Shown here one piece after another: positions 44,767-53,825 of a stretch of 64,000 nt of DNA. The stretch is from Sphingobacteriales bacterium (GTDB taxonomy: Bacteria > Bacteroidota > Bacteroidia > Chitinophagales > Chitinophagaceae). Below the pieces are notes generated by a model. It saw only the letters and a program-made list of their open reading frames with translations. It was not told where the DNA came from and did no database searches. Position 1 is the first letter of the stretch. Every line of letters begins with the position of its first letter. Where the stretch lies: assembly GCA_016235125.1 (NCBI GenBank), contig JACRLZ010000001.1, forward strand, positions 422,645 through 486,644, given 5' to 3'. The translations under genes were made by a program, and so were the position numbers.

Positions 44767-45123
44767 CTACACTGCAAAACTTTCTCCGCAACCGCAGGTC
44801 CGGCTGGCATTGGGATTGCTGAAATAAAACCCTTTGCCATTTAAGCCATCGGAAAAATCAAGTGTGGTATTTACGAGGTATAAAAAACTTTTCAGATCAG
44901 TCACCACCTTTACTCCATTGTCTTCAAATACCTGGTCCATGGCTTTTTGTTCGTTGTCGAAATCCAGTTTGTAGCTGAGGCCTGAACAGCCGCCGCCCAC
45001 TACGCCCACACGAAGAAAATAAGAAGGATCATTGGCAATACCTGCATCGGCCATTAGCTGTTGTACTTTGGCTTTTGCCTTATCACTTATATAAATGCTG
45101 TTTTCTAATGCTGTTGCACTCAT
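44767..45123 (-). CDS. iron-sulfur cluster assembly protein, IscA/HesB family
   Basis: 118 residues. The three family cysteines are Cys46 in VGGGCSGLSY and Cys110/Cys112 in RTCGCGESFAV. It carries iron or [2Fe-2S] clusters from the IscU scaffold to target enzymes. It is the third gene of an iscS-iscU-iscA operon, 11 bases after iscU. Confidence 0.94.
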   Translation of the reverse strand: MSATALENSIYISDKAKAKVQQLMADAGIANDPSYFLRVGVVGGGCSGLSYKLDFDNEQKAMDQVFEDNGVKVVTDLKSFLYLVNTTLDFSDGLNGKGFYFSNPNASRTCGCGESFAV

Positions 45124-45134
45124 CGCCCCTGCAT

Positions 45135-45554
45135 TTAATGGATAACACTTTCATCAAACTTCAACTCCTCTAATCCGTTTTTCTTACGATAATCATTTAT
45201 CGCTGCTTTGATAGCATCTTCTGCCAAAACGGAACAGTGGATCTTTACCGGAGGCAGGTGCAGTTCTTCCACTATCTCCATGTTGTCAATCTTTGCGGCG
45301 TCTTCAATACTTTTTCCCTTCAGCCACTCGGTGGCCAGAGAAGATGAAGCAATCGCAGACCCACATCCAAATGTTTTGAACTTGGCATCCCTGATAACGC
45401 CGGTAGCTTCATCCACTTCAATCTGCAGGCGCATTACGTCGCCGCACTCAGGTGCACCAACAAGACCTGTACCTACATTGGATTTACTTTTATCCAGCGT
45501 TCCTACATTTTTAGGATTCTGGTAGTGGTTTATTACTTTTTCACTATATGCCAT
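45135..45554 (-). CDS. iscU: iron-sulfur cluster scaffold IscU
   Basis: 139 residues. Cluster ligands are Cys37 in GAPECGDVMRLQ (with Asp39), Cys64 in FGCGSAIASSS and Cys107 in VKIHCSVLAEDA, and the HscA-binding LPPVK is at about 100-104. It builds [2Fe-2S] clusters with sulfur from IscS. It is 24 bases after iscS. Confidence 0.96.
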   Translation of the reverse strand: MAYSEKVINHYQNPKNVGTLDKSKSNVGTGLVGAPECGDVMRLQIEVDEATGVIRDAKFKTFGCGSAIASSSLATEWLKGKSIEDAAKIDNMEIVEELHLPPVKIHCSVLAEDAIKAAINDYRKKNGLEELKFDESVIH

Positions 45555-45578
45555 AGTAGTAGATTTAAAAGTTGATGA

Positions 45579-46796
45579 TTAATGATGTGCCCATTCAATC
45601 GTATTCAGGTCAATTCCTTCCTTGTACATTTCCCAGAGAGGACTCATTTCTCTTAATTTATTTACCGTATTGGTCACCTGTTCAATTGTATAATCAATTT
45701 GTTCTTCATTTGTAAATCTTCCCAGCCCAAAGCGAAGCGAACTATGTGCCAGGTCATCTCCCAGCCCCAAAGCTTTTAATACATATGATGGTTCCAAAGA
45801 GGCTGACGTACAAGCCGAGCCGGATGACACTGCAATGTTTTTATTGAAGCCCATCATCAACCCCTCTCCTTCCACATATTTAAATGAAATATTAGTTACA
45901 TGCGGAAGACGTTTTTCTTTATCGCCGTTGAGATATGATTCTTCAATTTTTAATAAAGCATTTTCCAGTTTATCTCTCAGCTTGCTTACCCTTGCCGTTT
46001 CTTCTGCCATTTCATTCATGCAGATTTCACAGGCCTTGCCAAAACCTACAATGCCCGGGACATTTAATGTGCCGCTACGCATTCCCCTTTCATGACCACC
46101 CCCATCTATCTGTGCTGTAACTTTTACCCTTGGGTTTTTACGGCGAACATATAAAGCTCCGACACCTTTCGGTCCATACATTTTATGAGCAGAAAAAGCC
46201 ATCAGGTCAATACCATCTTTATTTACATCAACAGGCACTTTACCTACGGCCTGTGTGGCGTCAGAAAACAAAAGGATTCCTTTCTTTTTTGCAATTTTAC
46301 TGATCTCCTTTACCGGCATGATGGTGCCAATCTCATTGTTTGCATACATCAATGCAATCAGTACAGTTGTTGGCTTTATTGCCGCTTCTAATTCTGCCAG
46401 ATCAATAAGGCCGTTGTCTTTTACTTTCAGATAAGTAACTTCACCCCCTTCTTTCTCAATGTGCTTGCAGGTATCCAGCACGGCTTTGTGTTCAATATTG
46501 CAGGTAATAATATGATTGCCTTTACTGGCATACATTTCAAACACACCCTTCAGCGCAAGATTATCGGCTTCAGTCGCTCCTGATGTAAAAATGATTTCCT
46601 TGGGGTCTGCCCCTATTAATTTCGCTACCTGTTCTCTTGCATAATCCACTGCTTCTTCGGCTTGCCAGCCAAAAGGATGATTTCTGCTGGCCGCATTGCC
46701 AAAATTATTGGTGAAATAAGGTATCATCGCTTCCACCACCCTTGGGTCGCAAGGCGTTGTGGCATTATGGTCTAAATAGATAGGGAACTGCAGCAT
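45579..46796 (-). CDS. iscS: cysteine desulfurase IscS
   Basis: 405 residues, a class V PLP enzyme. The PLP Lys205 is in [13 protein letters not shown], the persulfide Cys329 in [13 protein letters not shown], and the N-terminal [14 protein letters not shown] is typical. It turns cysteine into alanine and a persulfide for iron-sulfur clusters and tRNA thiolation. First gene of the isc operon; IscR, HscA, HscB and Fdx are not alongside. Divergent from mce across a short region with a -7 box and a dyad. Confidence 0.96.
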   Translation of the reverse strand: MLQFPIYLDHNATTPCDPRVVEAMIPYFTNNFGNAASRNHPFGWQAEEAVDYAREQVAKLIGADPKEIIFTSGATEADNLALKGVFEMYASKGNHIITCNIEHKAVLDTCKHIEKEGGEVTYLKVKDNGLIDLAELEAAIKPTTVLIALMYANNEIGTIMPVKEISKIAKKKGILLFSDATQAVGKVPVDVNKDGIDLMAFSAHKMYGPKGVGALYVRRKNPRVKVTAQIDGGGHERGMRSGTLNVPGIVGFGKACEICMNEMAEETARVSKLRDKLENALLKIEESYLNGDKEKRLPHVTNISFKYVEGEGLMMGFNKNIAVSSGSACTSASLEPSYVLKALGLGDDLAHSSLRFGLGRFTNEEQIDYTIEQVTNTVNKLREMSPLWEMYKEGIDLNTIEWAHH

Positions 46797-46831
46797 AAAA
46801 TATCAAACTCAATGTTTTTGTTTCTTTGATG

Positions 46832-46839
46832 CAAAATTA
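46832..46839 (-). promoter_or_regulatory. iscS -7 box TAATTTTG
   Basis: Perfect TAnnTTTG on the minus strand, 35 bases upstream of the iscS ATG, giving a leader of about 30 bases. Confidence 0.55.
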
Positions 46840-46858
46840 ACCCAAAAGGTTCTTTCTG

Positions 46859-46910
46859 AAAGGCTTAATTTAGTCCCGAGACCGAATTTTACCGAATTCG
46901 GAAAGCCTTT
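46859..46910. promoter_or_regulatory. dyad in the iscS-mce intergenic region (operator candidate)
   Basis: Perfect 8-base arms AAAGGCTT and AAGCCTTT enclose two direct copies of ACCGAATT, the second part of the palindrome CCGAATTCGG (46892-46901). It lies upstream of the iscS -7 box and before mce, so it could bind a regulator of either gene. It does not fit the E. coli IscR site. Confidence 0.4.
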
Positions 46911-46923
46911 TAAAATTCAATAA

Positions 46924-47325
46924 ATGCAAAAAGTAGAACATATCGGAATAGCGGTTAAAAGTCTCGCAGAATCAATCCCCTTGTACGAAAAACTCCTTAA
47001 TACTCCCTGCTATAAAACGGAACTGGTGGAAACGGAAAAGGTAAATACTGCTTTTTTTAAAACAGGTGACAATAAGATTGAACTGCTGGAAAGCACAGAG
47101 CCTGGCGGTGTAATTGCCCGCTTCATTGAAAAAAAGGGGGAAGGCATTCATCATATCGCTTTTGAAGTAACAGATATTCAGCTGGAAATGGAGCGGCTGA
47201 AAAAGCAGGGGTTTGTATTACTGAGTGAAAAACCCAAGACCGGCGCCGACAATAAATTAGTCTGCTTCCTTCACCCTAAACATACCAATGGGGTGTTGAT
47301 CGAATTATGTATGGAAATAAAGTGA
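46924..47325 (+). CDS. mce: methylmalonyl-CoA epimerase
   Basis: 133 residues of the vicinal-oxygen-chelate fold. The metal ligands lie in EHIGIAVKSL, GIHHIAFEV and LIELCMEIK, and the family pattern FFKTGDNKIELLESTEPGG is present. It interconverts R- and S-methylmalonyl-CoA, linking propionyl-CoA and succinyl-CoA together with the B12 mutase. The mutase is not in the window apart from a mutase-type B12 domain at 20.9 kb. Confidence 0.94.
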   Translation: MQKVEHIGIAVKSLAESIPLYEKLLNTPCYKTELVETEKVNTAFFKTGDNKIELLESTEPGGVIARFIEKKGEGIHHIAFEVTDIQLEMERLKKQGFVLLSEKPKTGADNKLVCFLHPKHTNGVLIELCMEIK

Positions 47326-47428
47326 CCCCGGTAAAAAAAATTGCATTCCTGAAAACCGGTGTGATTTTTTTATCGTAACTCCTGCTGGCGTCAATCTCTG
47401 CCGCCATAAAATTTTTAACCAACAAAAG

Positions 47429-47872
47429 ATGTTTATGAAAAAGATCGTAAAACTATTTTTACCGGTATTACTAATACTGGTAATCAACGAACAAACATTT
47501 GCCCAGGAGTCGCTTTACAAACGATTGGGCGGCTATGATGCCGTCGCAGCCGTAACAGATGATTTTATTACCCGATTGGCCACTCATAAAGATCTCTCCC
47601 GGTTTTTTACAGGTGCCAGTGATGATACCAAAAAAAGAATTCGGCAGCACATAGTCGATTTTCTTTGTAATGGTGCAGGAGGGCCCTGTGCTTATATCGG
47701 CCGTACGATGAAAGATGCACACAAGGGTCTAAAAATATCTGAAAACGACTGGAAAATAACGGCAGGTCTTCTTGTCGAAACTCTCAACAAATTCATGGTG
47801 CCTCAAAAAGAACAAAATGAATTGCTGGCAATAGTCAGTTCCTTAAAAAAAGATATAGTAGAAGTAAATTAG
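47429..47872 (+). CDS. exported group 1 truncated haemoglobin
   Basis: 147 residues (or 145 from the Met at 47435). The signal peptide IVKLFLPVLLILVINEQTFA precedes a truncated globin, QESLYKRLGGYDAVAAVTDD onward. The proximal His98 is in KDAHKGLKIS. At the B10 site, where group 1 proteins mostly have Tyr (FY), this one has FI (residues 46-47), which should change oxygen or NO chemistry. Likely periplasmic. Roles in NO, peroxide or haem handling are possible. Confidence 0.87.
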   Translation: MFMKKIVKLFLPVLLILVINEQTFAQESLYKRLGGYDAVAAVTDDFITRLATHKDLSRFFTGASDDTKKRIRQHIVDFLCNGAGGPCAYIGRTMKDAHKGLKISENDWKITAGLLVETLNKFMVPQKEQNELLAIVSSLKKDIVEVN

Positions 47873-47877
47873 AAAAG

Positions 47878-47900
47878 CGGGACTCCGGTCCCGTTTTTTT
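47878..47900 (+). terminator. globin gene terminator
   Basis: CGGGAC / GTCCCG stem with TCCG loop and seven T. The T run reaches into the rnc stop codon on the other strand. Confidence 0.9.
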
Positions 47901-48642
47901 ATTCCCCGTTTTCATCGGCCACAGAATCTGCATTTATAATACCCAGTTTTTCAACCGCCACCTGGGCTGCTATTTGCGATGCGTCTTTTTTGTTAAACGC
48001 TTTGCCTTCTGCAATATTTCTTCCGTCAACTACCGCTGCAACTGTAAATAATCTTCTTCCGTTTTCCAGTTTTTCATTTAAAGTTTCAAACTCCAGCACT
48101 TTACCGTTTTTATTAGCCCATCCGTATAGTTTGTTCTTATGGTTGATCTCAAGATTTTCCAGGTCGTCCATAAACATATGGGGCAGGATGATACATTCCA
48201 TTACCCATTTGCTGGTCTTCTTATATCCATGGTCAAGATAAATGGCCCCTACCAGGGCTTCGAGTGTATTCCCGAATATCTGGCTTACTTTGAGAGAACC
48301 ATCGAGTTTATTATAGAGAGTGATCTTTTTTAACCCCATGCGAATGGCAATCTCATTCAGTTGCTGGCGGTTCACCATTTTACTGCGCATCTCGGTCAGG
48401 AAGCCCTCTTCTTTATAAGGATACCTTTTGAAAAGATAATCAGCAATCAAAGCACTCAATACAGCATCGCCGAGATATTCCAGCCGTTCATTATTTTCAT
48501 CGGTACCTTCTCTTACAGAACGATGTGTAAGAGCTGTTTTATAAAGAGAGAGATTACCCGGCTTGAAGCCAAGTATGTTCTTAAGTTCTTTCTTGAAATT
48601 TGAACCTTCGTGTTTGGAAAAAAGATTTTTAAAGAAATCCAC
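47899..48642 (-). CDS. rnc: ribonuclease III
   Basis: 247 residues. The catalytic signature NERLEYLGDAVL is at residues 51-62 and the second acidic site NTLEALVGAIYLDHG at about 129-143; a double-strand RNA-binding domain (NKLYGWANKNGKVLEFETLN ... AAQVAVEKLG) fills the C-terminal part. It cuts double-stranded RNA in rRNA and mRNA processing. It is downstream of fabF, as often in Bacteroidota (acpP-fabF-rnc). Confidence 0.96.
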   Translation of the reverse strand: MDFFKNLFSKHEGSNFKKELKNILGFKPGNLSLYKTALTHRSVREGTDENNERLEYLGDAVLSALIADYLFKRYPYKEEGFLTEMRSKMVNRQQLNEIAIRMGLKKITLYNKLDGSLKVSQIFGNTLEALVGAIYLDHGYKKTSKWVMECIILPHMFMDDLENLEINHKNKLYGWANKNGKVLEFETLNEKLENGRRLFTVAAVVDGRNIAEGKAFNKKDASQIAAQVAVEKLGIINADSVADENGE

Positions 48643-48663
48643 GGCTGTTAAGCTACTGAAAAT

Positions 48664-48799
48664 AGTTGATTAGTGAATTGGTTAATCAGGAGAAGTGTCA
48701 ATTAATGTCCGAAATGGATTTATTGAAACTCCCGTAAATAAAAACTGAAAAGGAGGAACGCTGATTGAAAAACCAATACCAAATTAACTAATAAACCAA
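48664..48799. repeat. rnc-fabF spacer with imperfect inverted ends
   Basis: The left segment (48664-48686, around GAATTGGTTAAT) and the right segment (about 48779-48795, around AACCAATTAACC) are imperfect inverted repeats, about three in four bases matching. It may form a large stem or be a relic of a small mobile repeat; no coding sequence is seen. Confidence 0.35.
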
Positions 48800-50053
48800 T
48801 TAACCGACATACTTCTTCACAATCACACAGGCATTATGTCCGCCAAAGCCAAAAGTGTTGCTCAGTGCTGCCCTTACTGTCCGTGACTGTGCTTTGTTAA
48901 AAGTAAAATTGAGTTTCGGGTCCAGTTCCGGATCATCAGTAAAGTGATTAATAGTGGGCGGCACCGTATCATGCATTACTGCTTTTATGCTGGCAATCGC
49001 CTCTATTACTCCCGCCGCACCCAGGCAATGACCTGTCATGGATTTAGTAGCACTGATGTTGAGATGATATGCATGATCGCCAAATACGGCTGTTATTGCT
49101 TTCACTTCGGCCCCATCACCGATAGGTGTGGATGTACCATGTGTGTTGATATAATCAATTTCATCTGGCCGCATGTTTGCATCTTCCAGCGCAGCCATCA
49201 TAACATTTTTGGCGCCTAATCCTTCGGGATGCGGGGCTGTGATATGATGTGCATCCGCGGTGGCGCCTGCGCCTGCTACTTCACAATAAATTTTTGCGCC
49301 TCTTGCTTTGGCATGTTCCAGTTCTTCCAAAACCAATATGCCGCAGGCTTCTCCCATTACAAAACCATCCCTATCCTTATCATAAGGCCTGCTGGCTGTT
49401 TTTGGATCATCATTTCTTTCACTCATTGCTTTCATGGCATTAAATCCGCCTACACCTGCCTCACTGATCACTGCTTCACTTCCACCTGTTAAAATAATAT
49501 CTGATTTACCCAGCCGGATAAGATTATAAGCGTCCATCATGGCATTGGTGCTGCTGGCACAGGCACTTACTACGGCGAAGTTTGGCCCCCGGAGATTATG
49601 CCGCATACTTATTTGGCCTGCTGCAATATCCAATATCATCTTGGGTATAAAGAACGGGTTGAAACGTGGAGTACCATCACCTCTTGCAAAGTCAGTCACT
49701 TCATGCTGAAAGGTTATCAGACCACCGATACCGCTGGCAAATACAACACCGACTCTGTCCGGATTAATATTGTCTTTATTCAACCCTGCATCGGTCATGG
49801 CCTGATCGCTTACCACTAATGCAAACTGGGTGAACCGGTCAATCTTTCTGGCTTCTTTTCGGTCAAGAAACTGTGTAGGTTCAAATCCTTTTACTTCGCA
49901 GGCAAATTTTGTACGAAACTTAGATGCATCAAAAAGAGTGATCATATCAGCGCCGGAGACTCCGTTCACCAAACCATTCCAGTAATCATCAATATTATTA
50001 CCGAGCGGTGTTATGCAACCCATTCCCGTAACAACTACCCTTTTTAATTCCAT
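48800..50053 (-). CDS. fabF: 3-oxoacyl-ACP synthase II
   Basis: 417 residues, a KAS II. The catalytic triad is Cys164 in VVSACASSTNAM, His305 in YINTHGTSTPIGDG and His342 in SMTGHCLGAAG. It elongates acyl-ACP with malonyl-ACP in fatty acid synthesis. It follows acpP on the same strand but two hairpins lie between them. Starts MELKRVVVTGMGCITPLGNN, the family beginning. Confidence 0.97.
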   Translation of the reverse strand: MELKRVVVTGMGCITPLGNNIDDYWNGLVNGVSGADMITLFDASKFRTKFACEVKGFEPTQFLDRKEARKIDRFTQFALVVSDQAMTDAGLNKDNINPDRVGVVFASGIGGLITFQHEVTDFARGDGTPRFNPFFIPKMILDIAAGQISMRHNLRGPNFAVVSACASSTNAMMDAYNLIRLGKSDIILTGGSEAVISEAGVGGFNAMKAMSERNDDPKTASRPYDKDRDGFVMGEACGILVLEELEHAKARGAKIYCEVAGAGATADAHHITAPHPEGLGAKNVMMAALEDANMRPDEIDYINTHGTSTPIGDGAEVKAITAVFGDHAYHLNISATKSMTGHCLGAAGVIEAIASIKAVMHDTVPPTINHFTDDPELDPKLNFTFNKAQSRTVRAALSNTFGFGGHNACVIVKKYVG

Positions 50054-50128
50054 ATGGCGGTAAGATAAATCAGTTTAATGAAAGATAAAATTTCGCCTTT
50101 CAAAGCTACACATTGTATCACATAAAAA

Positions 50129-50162
50129 CCGCCTTCGCTGCACGGTTACAGTCGGAAGGCGG
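50129..50162 (-). terminator. terminator hairpin between acpP and fabF
   Basis: CCGCCTTC / GAAGGCGG stem, followed on the minus strand by TTTTTATG. Second of two hairpins downstream of acpP. Confidence 0.75.
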
Positions 50163-50173
50163 AATTAAGTTTA

Positions 50174-50196
50174 ATACCCCGCCTGAAGCGGGGTAT
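50174..50196 (-). terminator. hairpin directly downstream of acpP
   Basis: Nine-base perfect stem ATACCCCGC / GCGGGGTAT with loop CTGAA; no T tract on the minus side, so perhaps an RNA-stabilising 3' structure. Confidence 0.6.
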
Positions 50197-50231
50197 TTCA
50201 ATCTCACCCGTTATAAAAACAATGATTGATT

Positions 50232-50468
50232 TTACTTGGCATGTTCATCCAGGTAAGCGATTGCCTGACCTACTGTAGTGATGGTCTCGGCCTGCTCGTC
50301 AGGAATAGAGATATTGAATTCTTTTTCAAATTCCATGATCAGCTCTACCGTGTCTAATGAATCGGCGCCCAGATCATTGGTGAATGAAGCTTCATTGGTT
50401 ACTTCTGCTTCGTCAACTCCCAGTTTGTCAACGATAATTTTCTTTACTCTTGATGCGATGTCTGACAT
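50232..50468 (-). CDS. acpP: acyl carrier protein
   Basis: 78 residues, acidic. The phosphopantetheine Ser37 is in [16 protein letters not shown]. It carries growing acyl chains for FabF and other enzymes. A good promoter is upstream. Confidence 0.97.
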   Translation of the reverse strand: MSDIASRVKKIIVDKLGVDEAEVTNEASFTNDLGADSLDTVELIMEFEKEFNISIPDEQAETITTVGQAIAYLDEHAK

Positions 50469-50494
50469 GTTCTTTAAGTTTTGTTTACAGGCAG

Positions 50495-50521
50495 CAAAAA
50501 TATACTTTTTGAATTAATCAA
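50495..50521 (-). promoter_or_regulatory. acpP promoter (TTG, TATTTTTG)
   Basis: On the minus strand TTG is followed after 16 bases by TATTTTTG, a perfect -7 box, 26 bases before the ATG. Confidence 0.6.
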
Positions 50522-50700
50522 CGCTATAAAGCTGCTTTTTTCCCCTTTTACTCCAATTTATTGAAAACGAAGGTATAGGATTATGTCAAAGGCCGTATAT
50601 GCCTGTTAAATAAGCCAACAAACGGTTGGCAGTGTTATAAGTTCTTTGTATTTTGTCCGGGAGACTCCATTGGAGAACTCATACGGTTAATGAATGGGTT

Positions 50701-51129
50701 ATGGCGTTAAAAATTATTGATCATGGCAGCAATGAATACTGGCAGATGGTGAAGCTGCGGGATGATATTTTGCGCAGACCTCTCGGTCTTGGATTTACCC
50801 AACAGGAATTGGAAAAGGAAAAAGATAATATGCTGATCGGTGCATTTGAAGACGACCAGATGCTGGGATGTTGTATGCTGGTTGAGAAAAATCCTGAAGT
50901 GGTACGCCTTCGCCAAATGGCTGTATTAAATGATCTGCAGGGAAAGGGTATTGGAAGGGCGCTGATGAATTTTGCTGAAAACCTTGCAAGGGACAGAGGC
51001 TATAAAATTCTTTCCATGCATGCCCGGAAAAATGTCGCTGGTTTTTATGAGAAGATGGGATATAAAATTGCCAGTGATGAATTCACCGAAATTACCATCC
51101 CTCATTATGTAATGGAAAAACAGCTTTAA
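50701..51129 (+). CDS. GNAT family N-acetyltransferase
   Basis: 142 residues from MALKIIDHGSNEYWQMV. The acetyl-CoA loop is LQGKGIGRALMNFAE at about residue 80 and AGFYEKMGYKI is the usual motif B. Close in pattern to ElaA/YitI-like acetyltransferases; substrate unknown. The longer frame from 50653 has no family-like start. Confidence 0.9.
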   Translation: MALKIIDHGSNEYWQMVKLRDDILRRPLGLGFTQQELEKEKDNMLIGAFEDDQMLGCCMLVEKNPEVVRLRQMAVLNDLQGKGIGRALMNFAENLARDRGYKILSMHARKNVAGFYEKMGYKIASDEFTEITIPHYVMEKQL

Positions 51130-51211
51130 TAAGATAATAGGTGATAAATAACAGTATAATTGGATTCAAACTGAAAGAACTATTATCTGCTCATTTTTAA
51201 TTATTTTCTCC

Positions 51212-51691
51212 CTACTTTTTTTTCACTTTCTCTTTCAGCAGTTTTCTTAATTCAAATACCTCATCAGTATCCCTGCATCCGCTTTTGGGAACAAGTATGA
51301 ATGAGCGGCTGTCAAAATACAGGTGAAAGAAATTCGGGCTTTCAATAAAATTCTTTAATGCAGCCCATTGCCATGTCCTGGAACCTCTTTCATGTCCTAA
51401 TGTAAATCCCTCATCCTTAAAATCCATACTGAAGTTATGTTTGAACGTAACAGCACGCCGATACACCATTCCGGGCAGTAAAAACCAGAAGCTTATCATC
51501 AATACAATCCATAAAAAAGAACCAACAAAGAAAGCCAATGGTGTGATCTTACCCAGAGCATAAAGAGTGATTGAGACCAGTGCAAAAACATTCACCAGTA
51601 TCAGCATAATACGTATTTCCGGCCGGCTTATAAAATGATATCGCAGGGCCTGCATTACCTGCCGTTTATCATATCCAAAATAAATTATCAT
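51212..51691 (-). CDS. YcxB-like membrane protein
   Basis: 159 residues. Two adjacent membrane helices occur at about residues 28-75 (IMLILVNVFALVSITLYALG; FFVGSFLWIVLMISFWFLLP), followed by a soluble part with FKDEGFTLGHERGSRTWQWA and FILVPKSG, the pattern of the YcxB-like domain. Function unknown. It starts 16 bases after the PhoD-like gene on the same strand and is probably cotranscribed. Confidence 0.75.
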   Translation of the reverse strand: MIIYFGYDKRQVMQALRYHFISRPEIRIMLILVNVFALVSITLYALGKITPLAFFVGSFLWIVLMISFWFLLPGMVYRRAVTFKHNFSMDFKDEGFTLGHERGSRTWQWAALKNFIESPNFFHLYFDSRSFILVPKSGCRDTDEVFELRKLLKEKVKKK

Positions 51692-51707
51692 AACAATTTC
51701 CCGTTAT

Positions 51708-53057
51708 TTATTCCTTTGGCGTTTTTAAATCCTTTTCTGAAATACTCCATTCGCCGAAGGGTTCTCCTTTTATCCCGTAAAAATTCACCGTCAGTTTTCT
51801 TTCGCCTCTTTTACCGCTGAAAGAAACCTTGGTGTAGTTCTGTTTTTCGTCAATACCCAGAATACGATAAGGATTGTTTTTCTCAGCTCCGCCAAAACTG
51901 TGTGTGCCCGAAGTAAGCGGTGAAGCCGTTACGTCATACAATGAATATGTACCCGGCCTGTCCACTTTTATTATCTCGCTGTGATGGCGGTCGCCGGTAA
52001 GAAACACCACTCCGTTTATCTTATTGTCCATTAAAAAATTCATCAGTTCATCATATTCAACCGGGAACCTGGATAATTTGTCAAAAGGCGAAACAGGGTT
52101 AAGCACCTGGCTGCCCATGGCGATAATTTTAAAAGTAGCGCTGCTGTACAATAAGGAATTTCTCAGCCATTCCATTTGCTGTTTACCCAGCATTCTTTTC
52201 TCCGGATTGGGCTTACCATCCACAGAATCTTTCATTCTGTCGGCGCTGCGCCACCAGCGGTCGTCGGTCAAAAAAATATCTGCATCGCCCCAGCTAAGCA
52301 TGGTGTAAGTACCTTGCCCATTTTCACCATATGAAGGATTACACCAGTATCTTTTCCATATCTCACGGCTTACATCTTTCAGAATATAATATTTTCCAAT
52401 ATCATTCGGTCCATAATCATGATCATCCCACATGGCATATTGAGGCATGGCCTTCCAGAAGTTCTGTAAAACAGGCATTGCCTTATCATGACTTGCCCTG
52501 TACCAAAGCCCCCATTCACTGTAATAATCTACTTCTCTTGTGTACCATTCATCACCCAACCAAACCATAAAAGCAGATTTCTCTTTGGCCATCGTTTCAA
52601 AAATGGACGAATCGCCACCATAAGGTTTACCCGGTCTGTCATATTCGGGCTGATTAAAATAAGCACAACTCCCGGTTAGAAAACTGAAATCAGGTGGAGA
52701 CTTTCTCCATTGCCAGAGATCTTTTGTGGTGAATTCCCCCGTTTGAGATACAGGTTTTCCGTTTATTAAAAACCTATACCGGTAAGTGCTGTTCATATCC
52801 AGACCGCCGATAGTGAAACAGATAGGATTGAATTCATTGCCCAATTCTCCTTTATATGAAATTGTTTTTACGTTTTTTAAATCACTGACTTTATTGTATT
52901 GCAGGGAAACTGTTTTTACCTCCTGTGAAACTTCAACCCAAACTTTTGCATCCCTTAACTCAACAGCGCCAAGCATGGGGCCGGAAATTATTTTTGGTTG
53001 TGCTAATGAAATAATTGGAAAAAGAAAAAAGATAGGAGGAGTTAAAAATTTTTTCAT
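51708..53057 (-). CDS. PhoD-like alkaline phosphatase/phosphodiesterase
   Basis: 449 residues from MKKFLTPPIFFLFPIISLAQ, a signal peptide. The metallophosphatase site is visible in LTGSCAYF, WLGDEWYTRE, MWDDHDYGPND and FLTGDRHHSE, as in the PhoD family. An N-terminal Fn3-like region (about 25-110) precedes it. It hydrolyses phosphomonoesters or diesters outside the cytoplasm, perhaps for phosphate supply. Confidence 0.9.
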   Translation of the reverse strand: MKKFLTPPIFFLFPIISLAQPKIISGPMLGAVELRDAKVWVEVSQEVKTVSLQYNKVSDLKNVKTISYKGELGNEFNPICFTIGGLDMNSTYRYRFLINGKPVSQTGEFTTKDLWQWRKSPPDFSFLTGSCAYFNQPEYDRPGKPYGGDSSIFETMAKEKSAFMVWLGDEWYTREVDYYSEWGLWYRASHDKAMPVLQNFWKAMPQYAMWDDHDYGPNDIGKYYILKDVSREIWKRYWCNPSYGENGQGTYTMLSWGDADIFLTDDRWWRSADRMKDSVDGKPNPEKRMLGKQQMEWLRNSLLYSSATFKIIAMGSQVLNPVSPFDKLSRFPVEYDELMNFLMDNKINGVVFLTGDRHHSEIIKVDRPGTYSLYDVTASPLTSGTHSFGGAEKNNPYRILGIDEKQNYTKVSFSGKRGERKLTVNFYGIKGEPFGEWSISEKDLKTPKE

Positions 53058-53114
53058 CGGAATTTTTTTTGGGAGCACAAGATAAGACAGAAATAAGAAC
53101 CTGCTGAAATGAAA

Positions 53115-53141
53115 AGAGCCACTCTTTATAAGAATGGCTCT
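53115..53141 (-). terminator. terminator of the collagen-like gene
   Basis: AGAGCCA / TGGCTCT with an imperfect inner stem; on the minus strand it is followed by CTTTTC. Confidence 0.7.
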
Positions 53142-53162
53142 ATATATTTTAAATAAAAAATA

Positions 53163-53825
53163 TTAAGGTTGAATACGGAGCAGGCTGCAGATTTGTGCAT
53201 AGGACATAGCCTTCAACTGGCTTTCAGTATAAACCCGTCCATTAATTTCGGCGGCCTTTTCAGTTGTTCTGCCACCAGCAACACCACCGGGAATAATAAC
53301 ATATCTTAACTCAGCAGAAGGAGTAATGCCTACCGTTCCAGCAGGATTGAGTAGTTGCGATATATAAAATATTTTACCAACAACCGGTATTTGAGCAACT
53401 TGAAAAGTATTGCCACCGAAAGGGCCAAGGAAAGGCAATGAATATGGTGGTTGGCCCACAAATCTCAGATATGATAAAATCACACCGTTATCCAATATTG
53501 CAGAAGTTACACCAGGAGCAGTTCTGATAACTCTTGTAGCTGTCCCATAAACAAAAAAGGACGAGTCTGCTGGCGTACCTAAAGAGCCATATGTAAACCA
53601 AGGTGAATAAATAACATTGGCTGTTCCGGCAGGACCAGTAGGGCCGGTAGTACCAGCAGGACCGGCAGGACCAGTGGGACCGGCAGGACCAGTTGAGCCG
53701 GTAGCTCCTGTTGGACCTTGTGGACCCGTAGCACCGGCAGGACCTTCAGGGCCTTCTTTTGTACAACTAACGGCTATAAAAGTAATTGCTAAAGCAAGAA
53801 GCGAAAGAAGTCTGAACTTTCTCAT
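53163..53825 (-). CDS. lipoprotein with collagen-like repeats
   Basis: 220 residues from [20 protein letters not shown], lipobox VSCTK. Residues 25-66 are 14 Gly-Xaa-Yaa triplets such as [14 protein letters not shown], long enough to form a collagen-like triple helix. The C-terminal 150 residues are a globular domain of unknown family ([18 protein letters not shown] ... [15 protein letters not shown]). Similar lipoproteins with a short collagen stretch are common in Bacteroidota. The upstream frame to 53891 lacks a signal and is not used. Confidence 0.88.
   Translation of the reverse strand: MRKFRLLSLLALAITFIAVSCTKEGPEGPAGATGPQGPTGATGSTGPAGPTGPAGPAGTTGPTGPAGTANVIYSPWFTYGSLGTPADSSFFVYGTATRVIRTAPGVTSAILDNGVILSYLRFVGQPPYSLPFLGPFGGNTFQVAQIPVVGKIFYISQLLNPAGTVGITPSAELRYVIIPGGVAGGRTTEKAAEINGRVYTESQLKAMSYAQICSLLRIQP

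Noticed and set aside
50129-50196. Considered as a riboswitch upstream of fabF
   Set aside because: Two simple hairpins with one T tract; fits termination after acpP, with no known fatty-acid riboswitch pattern.
53601-53760. Periodic repeats, considered as CRISPR or minisatellite
   Set aside because: Nine-base periodicity from Gly-Xaa-Yaa codons; no spacers of CRISPR size.
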